64,000 nucleotides of DNA, taken from assembly GCF_049275935.1 (NCBI RefSeq), contig NZ_CP184830.1, positions 4,898,001 through 4,962,000 on the forward strand, read 5' to 3'. Below the pieces are notes generated by a model. It was not told where the DNA came from. It saw only the letters and a program-made list of their open reading frames with translations, and did no database searches. Position 1 is the stretch's first letter. Every line of letters begins with the position of its first letter. The DNA comes from Endozoicomonas_A sp049275935. GTDB lineage: Bacteria; Pseudomonadota; Gammaproteobacteria; Pseudomonadales; Endozoicomonadaceae. This document shows, in pieces, positions 34,901-43,500 of the stretch. Both the position numbers and the translations under genes were made by a program.

Positions 34901-37338
34901 AGTGCGCTGGCAGATTTTGTGGATGCCTCCTCTAGCCGTTCGCTGGCAGATTTTATGGCGTTGCACTGGAGCGTTTCCCGGCATAACAAAACATCCTTCT
35001 GCCATTGTGGAAACAGTTCCCATAAAGCATTTTCAAGCGTACTGTCTTCCAGCCATTCGTTTTCCTGCTTGTTCAGGTAGGAGCTGATCAGGAAGTGAGT
35101 GAACCAGGGGGCGTTGTCACTTTGATGAGACAGTTTTACCGTGTGATTCTCGTGAAACAGGAACATATGGATATTTTCAAGCCCGTCCAGAGGCTCTTGA
35201 GGGGTGTGGTCATGGTAGCTATGGGAGAGATATCCCCGACCATCAGTAACAATGACCTGTATAGAATTTTCCAGTGCTTTGGATGCCAGCATCATGTGTT
35301 GTTGGTTTTTTGGATCAAAACCCCGGAGCATCTGGTTATATAATGTTTCACTGCCACAGTCGGGTGGTTTGCATAGACGGAGCAGGGTGTCAAATTTTTC
35401 CCTGGATGTGATACCAAGCTGTTCTGAAAGAAAGTCCGATCTATGGGCCATTCTTTCAGGCCGAAGTCCGGAGCGCCTGTACAAATAGAATAGATGTTTA
35501 AGCAAGGATGCTGAGGGTACTGCGTCTGCTGGTGTGACCGGATGCTTGCCGCCCGGTGGTGGTGGCTCATTGTCGTCAATATTGTTCCTACCGACAGAGC
35601 TGGCAGTTCGTTTACTTTTGTTGCCACTTTGTTTGGCTTTTTGTGCAGAGGGATTACTCGGGGAGGACTGAGATTCAGGCGGTCCATTATTCCCCTGGAC
35701 ACCAGAAGCTGCCACTATGTCTGATGTAAACCCCATAGAGGGGAGTGACACATCTGGCTGATGAGGGATGGCAGGAGGATGAAAACCCTCGAATGCGTTG
35801 CTTGTTTGGGGCACCAAAGCCAGTGGGTTTCCGTCTGTTTGACGGGTAAAATAAGGTGATACACGATCGGAAAAGTGTGAGTGGACAGGGTGCCCCGGAA
35901 ACTCCCGGTTTAAATAGGTCAGCACATTGTTCAGTAACTCAGGCCGCCGTTTAACAAATTGGTAAAGTGAACCGGGGTCGCTCTGAATTTGCTCCCTTAC
36001 CCGGGCACTGAGGCTTTTGGGGATGGGTGATATGAACCCTGAGAGAATTCCCCGCCATTGATAGAGATTAAAGGGCGTACTGGTCACCGTGCTCATAAGC
36101 AGGGCGGCCAGGTTAAGGTGCTCACTTTCTACCAGGGTGCCAATTTCAGGTCCGTCCCAACCGGCGTAATGATCCTCGACATTATAAGGGGCATCAGCGA
36201 ACCGCATCAGCAGCACCGGGTCACCTGCTCCCCAGAAATGGTATTTCCGATGTCTGTCGTTGCGGGCGATGAATAAAGAAGATCTTGACCAGGCTGGACA
36301 GGTATCATTGCCAGGCGATACTTTTTCCAGTGCCCAGAGGTTAAAGTACTTCCCGTTCATGAGTGCCGGGCTGGGTTCTACCGCAGTCTCGGGAATACCC
36401 GGTTGGTAAAGCCAGCTTTGATCCGACCATTGATAAAGCCAGTGATTATTCTGGCAGGCGTGAATTTTTTCTTTGTCAGTTGTCTTGCTTTTATTGGATT
36501 CTCCAAACAACTTATTGTGGGAAGAGAGACAGTGAATAGCCTGATTGACCCGCTTGATATAGCCACTGTCTAAAGCGGTTTGCCCGTCAGTGCTGATGAT
36601 GTCTTTTTTAGCCAGTTCGGGCAATAGCCAGGGTTTTGCGTGGTTCAGCGGGAAGTCAATAAGAACGCTCTGACACTTTTTATGCTCTGTAAGCGGATTA
36701 GTCTGGCAGATAATGGCCTGCAGGCGATTCTGCTGACTTTCCCGCCAGGGACGCAGGAAAAGGGTACTGGTATGGGTGTCGTTTAGTAGTTTCCAAAGCG
36801 ACAGCCAGGCAGACAGAGAATCACCCTCGACGGCCTGAGTCTCTGACGATGATGTCGAGGGTGAAGCCGTAATCTGCCATACAGGATGATTTTCGATGCA
36901 AGTGGTTTGCACTGATAAGCGGCTTTTCAGCAAAGAGTGATCGATCATCACCGGATGAAGATTGCAATCGGGGGCATCACCAAAAGCCCGGGACAGTGAG
37001 GGGAAGCCGCGACTGAAAGAAGGGTAGGGTATGATTGAAGGCGGAAGCAGTTTTGCAAACAGGAACCCGGGCAGATGACTCAACCATTGATTCCTGAAAA
37101 AAAGGGACAGTTTTTTGGGGGTGCCAACGTCGTGTATTACGTGATAATGGTTACCCAGCTTGAGGTGAAAGTTATTGGCTTTAAATCCGGCGTAGAGACC
37201 CAAAAAGCGGATTTCTGGTGCCTTGTATCCGGGTTCACTCTGGTGGCCGGAGGCATGACCTGTTTGTACGTTCATTGCAATCATGAACAGCAGCGAAACA
37301 AAGAGAAGTTTTGACAGTCTTCTGTGACAAACAAGCAT
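28999..37338 (-). CDS. Giant secreted protein of unknown function, paralogue 1
   Basis: 2,779 residues. Residues 1-30 are a signal peptide (basic MLVCHRRLSK, hydrophobic core, cut near HASG). About 480 residues nearly identical to those of the other paralogues follow. Next come a Ser/Asn/Pro-rich linker (about 550-610), a region that differs between copies, and long helical stretches in which Ala-containing units such as FPYAQLVQALFILN and AAIAGIPLAYQLL recall divergent Sel1/TPR repeats. An alanine-rich, highly charged segment lies at about 1980-2110. The C-terminal ~650 residues hold GWLHCLAGLTLLEAQ and LLATADLTLKYDDN. No catalytic motif, membrane segment or autotransporter domain is recognised. 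The C-terminus is shorter than in the other copies. The start ATG has no strong ribosome-binding site. An exported scaffold or host-interaction protein is inferred only from size, signal peptide and neighbours. Confidence 0.8.
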   Translation of the reverse strand: MLVCHRRLSKLLFVSLLFMIAMNVQTGHASGHQSEPGYKAPEIRFLGLYAGFKANNFHLKLGNHYHVIHDVGTPKKLSLFFRNQWLSHLPGFLFAKLLPPSIIPYPSFSRGFPSLSRAFGDAPDCNLHPVMIDHSLLKSRLSVQTTCIENHPVWQITASPSTSSSETQAVEGDSLSAWLSLWKLLNDTHTSTLFLRPWRESQQNRLQAIICQTNPLTEHKKCQSVLIDFPLNHAKPWLLPELAKKDIISTDGQTALDSGYIKRVNQAIHCLSSHNKLFGESNKSKTTDKEKIHACQNNHWLYQWSDQSWLYQPGIPETAVEPSPALMNGKYFNLWALEKVSPGNDTCPAWSRSSLFIARNDRHRKYHFWGAGDPVLLMRFADAPYNVEDHYAGWDGPEIGTLVESEHLNLAALLMSTVTSTPFNLYQWRGILSGFISPIPKSLSARVREQIQSDPGSLYQFVKRRPELLNNVLTYLNREFPGHPVHSHFSDRVSPYFTRQTDGNPLALVPQTSNAFEGFHPPAIPHQPDVSLPSMGFTSDIVAASGVQGNNGPPESQSSPSNPSAQKAKQSGNKSKRTASSVGRNNIDDNEPPPPGGKHPVTPADAVPSASLLKHLFYLYRRSGLRPERMAHRSDFLSEQLGITSREKFDTLLRLCKPPDCGSETLYNQMLRGFDPKNQQHMMLASKALENSIQVIVTDGRGYLSHSYHDHTPQEPLDGLENIHMFLFHENHTVKLSHQSDNAPWFTHFLISSYLNKQENEWLEDSTLENALWELFPQWQKDVLLCRETLQCNAIKSASERLEEASTKSASALLEAASIQSASEMLQQAFIAPDKFMLGDLGQNLFRFYNKLRLVCYPFDDTENPDGTFYVSKNVLGAVVFFWEESASKYIAFIAPDLSTSAINDKIQSLDNHVKDYSEGVFLVKKQDIRYVIPALLVLAPVFRKTYAEAESIISDTEDALVYGGLARWQHLASLFKPTELGKVPATNNIDLAVENIQSLEKISASLEEKLTRALPGTTVRRNNFHTIALASPKELRRTGLLHTLKIHCFPDNGKENTIRFAACKTKKWRILSINISAGPQGYFDFTRVEPFAKSSRLLMPSLPAMVEKLLQDTQFDQTYPSIDAKRRGQNAQNILKILLTSDTEQQVQAIIHESLLSRSSESTGLPEFLLPYVKPQPDKALESNSDIDEHATVSTATYVESAEAITKDASFNSHEKKQKQQEISDIATVPEKNAITVEASPDNQCSAVAHNSEAVAPDPAERSNKSKNKTAAQKSIPTTIDFETALSQSVELSNWLKEMDHSFPDELNRATKTQDCKASEENPAPGTESDTLQKQLQDGKTKTLKILACSGASADTSTDQPVIIINLANTPGSQQRKDLEQAAYENHFPYAQLVQALFILNQKFPSGKSEILQIYEKAFKLLLPAAIAGIPLAYQLLIAMQLHNQHPAGWPQMEPVSRLLRSMASRATSFNQVKVEGLLKGGFLEQLYQDTDAITLTRIEQGLAKESDLSDRGREVKAIVNALREPDTTSILTSLKAVRPGARELQQTIGSLILILEKKQEPATSQIHSELWSYSLNALQIKGALKKKPQHMDISYFPQVLAMTDLKAFMDTEQTGQLLKYHQPRFIAFWKMGFWESYLKASLSKDSKSEKELFDGHHDQISNKAIKKSRPDLIEDWILARSLLLARGFIQIKEVPASATPAQLTSGTGTHSEKAKRTVKAARQPKDLRPGIRPSTGPYDEQIYNQYLLQLDNNIIQELRLIQSNPEKFLQQAEKQITAFRKAIIRNGNHLTNRLGIGYYYFMKALAMMGAKMSDDNKTIELPFGPEVKLNAKRINETILLSGDHGFPYAPILLLFFEYAMEIESSATSRAIYSAFSGVSQSIEILLESDSNLMVMIGVLLKWLILIPKPFELKLAFGTETYTKNPQSNIPGRVTTSIRILREFMEQLPIKGSDGSVDTVLSRMNQQYTITQHMRNGQHERSLVKAGTAAAVIATLREAAAEREASAVREAENAAAVAIELADTKATAAAIALAEATVEKKPQRRAPEESGTVATAIAETKAAVTAAAKAKVVAESNAAEKAKVAAKSKAVTKAAAEAEAKLQAEADKEAILRLILYLASGRPDLLDSDYLDLSMLTIYYSVFGLASDSNVYVSLKEAQGKLSSDTDPDIRVMADIIELAFYLVSESPEAEPDLPHLKALPFEIQARTTALHFGHDFRLLKKIIHLLPEMTAHDKESYWYNTFFLIHEYILRLIGGNAEKAKKLQIKSYDWETFLARFQHFVWHKPVNTIASHIESRIIEHIVFNHEHLKMFTAGNENIFIIAIQQARKAGYEELKQQLEEYEDRMDSQSSEMSGWLHCLAGLTLLEAQINLDFQQIILTGHKRVMLSAHAHFQKARHLNFPYAGYLESLVAMRLDNYQYYQDETSEAWQTDLDNKPVIQYASARKPGEKIFIEAGKIVTDILPGLLASSLYGVGFAVEAAIRVFTDKRFNLLHIPQAGWPTLIAKHFLITPIHHNIQFVFSNDVPEVEEALFQSISDPESIERILLEPLKKTRLFPINQRIKQYSFWLDSEIKSGDRPKNIKNYLSLVNAFLSDKSEAPDTSSEATAADIDQLPETIASYELSRYDYTNLFKALRETPQPDSSFDEYVYNLPQLKSHPDYEAISHVLLKKHRTKSALIHYYFWAYETLNDSCDNERDLFWNGIMKQKIEKDEKMRSVFLALLATADLTLKYDDNRMAVRTAFKKYNLEISFWVTFFHIFSREIEFFLHKSEHGNGDG

Positions 37339-37391
37339 AGAGTTGCCATAGATCCCAATTGATGATTATTAATTTATTAATCAGAGTTGAC

Positions 37392-37405
37392 CCGTTAAAC
37401 AACAG
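37392..37405. promoter_or_regulatory. Conserved palindrome upstream of giant gene 1
   Basis: CCGTTAAACAACAG, an imperfect inverted repeat (one base off CTGTT-N4-AACAG), lies 54 bp before the ATG within a block of about 120 bp conserved upstream of all four complete giant genes. It is a candidate operator or promoter element. Confidence 0.45.
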
Positions 37406-37521
37406 TTTTTATTTATTGAATTGTTCTGATCTCTATGGAGTCTGAGGAAAAATAGCAGTGGGTTCAGGATGTAGCAAGAGTGGCTTTGTAGCTGAGCGTA
37501 AACTGAACACATGCCTTCAAT

Positions 37522-40500
37522 TTACTCATTTGGCCTTTCCAGTGCTCTTAACCAGCCAGGTGCTGAATGAAGTAATATTTTTTGTTGGTTTTTATATTGC
37601 TTTTGATGGAAGTCTGCTTTTTGTGTCTCTCCCAGAGCAAAAGCGGAAGTGGCCGAGATCCCGTGAAAAAAGGCCAACCAGGAAGCAAAATCGGTATTGT
37701 ATTGTTTGAATGCAGTGTTCATGGCCTCCCGGTTATCATCGTACATAACCGTTAGGTCGGCGGTTGCCAGGAGTGTCAGGAAAGCTTTTTTCATTGATTC
37801 ATTTTCTTCAATCTTCTTTGTCATTATTTCTTCCCAGAACAGCTGCCGTTCGTTGTCATAGCTGTTATCGAGGGTCTCGTAAGCCCATAAATAATAGTGA
37901 ATCAGGGCTGATTTTGTACGATGTTTCTTCAAAAGAGCATTACTGATAGCCTCATACTTTGGGTGAGATTTTAGCCGGGGCAGATTAAAAACGAATTCAT
38001 CCAAACCGGTTTCAGGTTGTGGTGTTTCATGTAGCAATTCAAACGACGTTGTATAGTCAAACCGACTTCGCTCATAGCTTGTGATATTCTCTGATAATTG
38101 ATCAACATCAGAAGTTGTTGTCAGGGATGATATATCCGGCACCTCTGATTTACCCAATACAAAAGCTTTGACAAGGCTCAAATACTTTTTACTATTTTCT
38201 GGCCTGCTACTGCTTTTGATTTCGTTGTCCAGAGCAATACCATATTGTTTTGGTCTTTTTTTAATGGGGAAATGCCTTGTTTTCTCCAGTGGTTCCAGAA
38301 GTATTCTCTCAATGCTGTCAGGATTACTTATCTCGGGAAATAACGCTTCTTCAACTTCCGGGCCATGATTGCTGAATACAAATTGCAGGTTATGGATTAC
38401 GGGGGTAATCAAAAAATGCTTTGCGATCAGTGCTGGCCAACCGGCCTGAGGGGTTTGCAGAAGATTAAACCGCTTGTCAGTAAAGAGTCTGATAGCTGCT
38501 TCAGCCGCAAAACGTACACCCAATCTAGAGCTTGTTAATAAGCTGGGCAAAATATCGTAAACAACTTTACCTGCTTCAACAAAGATCGTTTCCCCTGGTT
38601 TTTTGGTCGATGTGTATTGAATAACAGGGTTATTGGTGGAGTCTGTCCGCGAGGCTTCTGAAGTCTCATCCTGATAATACTGGAAGTGGTTTGACAGCCG
38701 CATAAACCCCAGTGATTCCAGATAACCACCATAAGGAAAGCCATGTTGACGTGCTCTTCCGAAATGATAAACAGCACTGGACAGGACGCTTGTGTGTCCG
38801 TTTAATACTACCCGCTGCAAGCCAGAACTTACTTGTGCCTCCAGAAGCGTCAATCCAGCCAAACAATGAAGCCAGCCTGACATCTGTACAGATTGAATAT
38901 CCAATTTACCATCATATTCGTTTAACTGCTGTTTTAATTTCTGATAGCCAACTTTTCTGGCTTGCTCAATAGCAAGAATAAAAATACTTTCGTTTCCAGC
39001 TATGAATATTTCCAAGCTGTCATAGTTAAAGACAACCTGTTCCATGATTTTTGATTCAATACGACTTGCGACAGTATTTGCTGGCTTATACCATGTATAG
39101 TGCCTAAACCAATCGTGTAATGTTTGCCAACCAACTGAATCAATCTGGAGTTTTTTTGCCTTTTCTGCATTTCCACCAATGAGCGTGAGAATATACTCGT
39201 GAATCAGAAAAAAGGTGTTGTAATAATACGACATGGTATCGTGGACAGCTATTTCAGGAAGCAAATGAATTATTTTTGCCAGAAGTCGTAAGTCATGACC
39301 AAAATGAAAAATGGTCATGTTAGCCTGGGAAGAGAATGGAAGGGCCTTAAGATGATGGAGATCCGGCTCTTCTTCTGGTGATGGATTATACAAAAGCAGA
39401 TAAAAAGCAAGTTCTATAATATCTGCCAGTGCCCGCCTCTCAGGATCAATATTTTTAGTGAGCTCGCTCTGAACCTGTCTCAGGAATGTGGTAACCTCCA
39501 AGCCTGAAGCATGGCCTAATATAGAAAAGTTAATGATCAATGTCGAAAAATCCAGGCTATGAAAATCCAACAGTTCCGTTCGGCCAGTAGCGATGTAAAG
39601 TGTCAATCTTAATTCTGCTTCCGCTGTCTCTACTGCTTCCAAATTCGCTGCCGCCAGCGCTTTTTCTGCAGCTATCACTTCCACTTTAGCTTTTGCTAAC
39701 TCCGTATTTAACGTTAATACTCTCGCTTCTGTATTCGCTATCTCTAAGGCTACTGCTGCCGCTGTCGAAGCCTCTTTCGCTTCTGTATTCGCTACCTCTA
39801 AGGCAACTGCAGCCGCTCTCGAAGCCTCTCTCGCTTCTGCATTTGCTGTCTCCAGAGCTACTGCTGCTGCTTTCGAAGCATTTTTCGCTACTTCTAAAGC
39901 TTTCAGAGCTTCTTTCGTTGCGGCTAACAGTACTCCAGCCACTCCTGCTTTGCCTGACTCGGCTGCAGCCGATTTCTTTTCCGCTTTTTCATTCTGTTTG
40001 TTTGGCAGATGCTGGGTAATGGTATGTTTCTGGCCCATTCGACTCAAAACAACATCAACTGCGCCGTCAGAGCCTTTTACCGTTAGCTGATCCATAAATT
40101 CTCTGAGTATTCGTATGGAAGGTGTTACCCTGCCGAGAATATTGCTTTGCGGGCTTTTCAGGTAGGTGTTTGCATCAAAGGCCAGTTTCAGTTTGAAAGG
40201 CTTTGGAATCAGTATCAGCCACTTGAGTAATAGTCCGGCCATAACCTGTGGGATTGAGAGCGATTCTAATAAAATCTCAATAGACTGCGACACTCCGGAG
40301 AATGCAGAGTAATGGGCCTTCGCTATTGTATTAGTATTTCCTCCCATGCCATGCTCAAAAAACAGCAAGAGCAATGGGGCATAGGGGAAGAAATGTTTAT
40401 CAGACAATCTAATAGTCTCTTTTATCTTTTTAGCGTTGAGTTTGACTTCAGGGGTAAAAGACAACTCAATGGTTTTTTCATCATCTGACATTTTGGCCCC

Positions 40501-43500
40501 CATCATGGCCAGTGCCTTCAGAAAATAGTAATAACCGATTCCCAGATTGTCTGTTAAATCGTTGCCATTTCTTACCAGAGCTTTTCTGAATGCAGTGATG
40601 TGAGCTTCTACCTGTTGTAAAAAATTCTCCGGGTTGCTCTGAATAAGTCTGAGTTCCTGAATAATATTGTTATCCAGTTGTACTAAATACCGGATATATA
40701 ATTGTTCATTGTGCGATCCTGTTGATGGTCGGATGCCAGGCCTCAGGTCTTTTGGTTGCCTGGCTGCTTTTACGGTTCTTTTTGCTTTTTCAGAATGTGT
40801 ACCCGTTCCAGACGTTAGTTGCGCCGGAGTGGCGGAAGCCGGAACCTCTTTGATTTGAATAAAGTCTCTTGCAAGCAGCAAAGAGCGGGCAAGCATCCAG
40901 TCTTTTATTAAATCGGGTCTGGACTTTTTAATCGCCTTATTACTTATTTGGTCATGATGCCCGTCAAATAGTTCCTTTTCACTCTTGCTGTCTTTGCTTA
41001 ACGAAGCCTTGAGATAGCTTTCCCAAAAACCCATTTTCCAAAAGGCTATGAATCTGGGTTGATGATATTTGAGCAGTTGTCCGGTTTGCTCAGTATCCAT
41101 GAATGCTTTCAGGTCAGTCATGGCCAGTACCTGTGGGAAATAAGATATATCCATGTGCTGAGGTTTTTTTTTCAAGGCTCCCTTAATTTGCAGGGCATTG
41201 AGGCTATACGACCAAAGTTCACTGTGAATCTGACTGGTTGCAGGCTCTTGTTTTTTCTCCAGTATCAGTATCAGCGACCCGATGGTTTGTTGCAGCTCCC
41301 GAGCCCCGGGACGCACTGCTTTCAGGGATGTTAATATCGAGGTGGTATCCGGTTCTCTCAGGGCATTGACAATGGCCTTTACCTCTCTGCCTCTGTCTGA
41401 CAGGTCTGACTCTTTGGCTAACCCCTGCTCAATCCTGGTCAGGGTTATGGCGTCTGTATCCTGATAGAGCTGCTCCAGAAATCCACCCTTCAATAGACCT
41501 TCAACTTTTACCTGGTTGAAGCTTGTCGCTCTGGAAGCCATGCTGCGTAACAGTCGGCTGACAGGTTCCATCTGAGGCCAGCCTGCCGGATGTTGGTTGC
41601 GCAATTGCATCCCGATTAATAATTGGTAGGCAAGCGGTATACCGGCAATGGCTGCCGGTAGCAGTAGCTCGAAGGTTTTTTCGTAGATCTGCAATACTTC
41701 TGATTTTCCAGCTGGGAATTTCTGGTTCAGAATGAATAACGCCTGAACCAGTTGCGCATAAGGAAAGTGGTTCTCATAAGCCGCCTGTTCTAAGCTTTTG
41801 GCCGGGGTATGGGCCAGGTTGATGGTGATGACTGGCTGGTCTGTAGATGTATCAGCCGATGCTCCGGAACAGGCCAGTGTTTTCAGGGTTTTTGTTTTTC
41901 CGTCATGCAGTTGCTTTTGCAGTGTATTGGATTCTTTATCGGGCGCAGGATTTTCTGTCGGGGCTTCGCTTTCTGCAGAGGCTTTGCAATCTTGTGTCTT
42001 TGTTGCCCTGTTCAGCTCGTCCGCAAAGCTATGATCCATCTCCTTAAGCCAGTTTGATATTTCTACGGACTGAGACAAGGCCGTTTCGAAATCGACCGTA
42101 TTCGAGATTGACTTTTGGGCTGGGGTGTTATTCTTTCTTTTATTTGAGCGTTCAGCAGGATCAGGTGCCATTGCCTCACTGTTATCAGCAACTACAGAGC
42201 GTTGATCATCAGGGCTTGCTTCTACTGTGATATCGTTTTTTTCTGGTACCGTGGCAATGTCGCTTATTTCTTGTTGTTTCTGTTTGTTCTCTTGGGAATC
42301 GAAAGAAGAATCTTTTGTTATCGCTTCTGTAGCTTCGACATAAGCAGCGGTAGAAACTGTTGCCTGTTCGTCAATATCACTATTGCTTTCCAGTGCCTTG
42401 TCAGGTTCGGGCTTGATATAAGGAAGCAGAAATTCCGGTAACCCGGATGCTTCTGAAGAACGGCTGAGCAGTGACTGTTGAATAATCGCCTGAACCTGTT
42501 GCTCAGTGTCACTCGCCAGCAAGATTTTTAATATATTTTGAGCATTTTGCCCCCTTTTCTTTGCATCAATGCCCGGGCAGGTTTGATCAAGTTGTGTGTC
42601 CTGAAGCAGTTTTTCAACCATAGCGGGCAGGCTTGGCATAAGTAGCCTGGAACTCTTGGCAAAAGGTTCTACACGGGTGAAATCGAAATACCCTTGAGGG
42701 CCGGCAGAAATATTGATCGATAAGATGCGCCATTTTTTGGTCTTGCAAGCGGCGAATCTTATCGTATTTTCTTTGCCGTTATCGGGAAAGCAATGGATCT
42801 TTAAAGTGTGCAGTAACCCTGTGCGCCGCAATTCTTTCGGGCTGGCTAAAGCTATGGTGTGAAAGTTGTTGCGTCTCACGGTAGTGCCAGGCAGGGCGCG
42901 TGTCAGCTTTTCCTCAAGGGAGGCCGAAATCTTTTCCAGACTTTGAATATTCTCAACTGCCAGATCAATATTATTGGTAGCAGGTACCTTGCCCAGTTCG
43001 GTGGGTTTAAACAATGACGAGAGATGTTGCCATCTGGCTAAACTCCCATAAACAAGAGCATCTTCAGTATCGGATATAATACTCTCGGCTTCTGCATAGG
43101 TTTTTCTAAAAACAGGTGCCAGCACCAGGAGTGCAGGAATCACATAGCGGATATCCTGTTTTTTTACTAAAAATACGCCCTCGGAATAATCTTTTACATG
43201 ATTATCCAAAGACTGTATTTTGTCGTTTATTGCAGATGTGGAGAGATCAGGGGCTATAAAGGCGATATATTTACTGGCAGACTCTTCCCAGAAAAAAACC
43301 ACTGCTCCAAGCAGGTTTTTGCTAACGTAAAATGTTCCATCAGGGTTCTCTGTATCGTCGAACGGGTAACAAACAAGGCGTAATTTATTGTAAAAACTGA
43401 GTAGGTTATGTCCGTGTTCTCCCTCTATGAATCTATCGGGTGCAGTAAACGCTTGTTTTAGCTGTTTGCTGGCCGATTTTATGGACGCCTCTTTTAGCTG

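Noticed and set aside
35270..35470. OTU-type cysteine protease in the giant proteins, suggested by PPDCGSETLYNQ, an ASKALENSI helix and a later LFHENH segment
   Set aside because: The DG-C active-site motif is absent, and the candidate Cys is replaced by Ser in copies 2 and 3 (PPDSESE). The resemblance is too weak without structure comparison.
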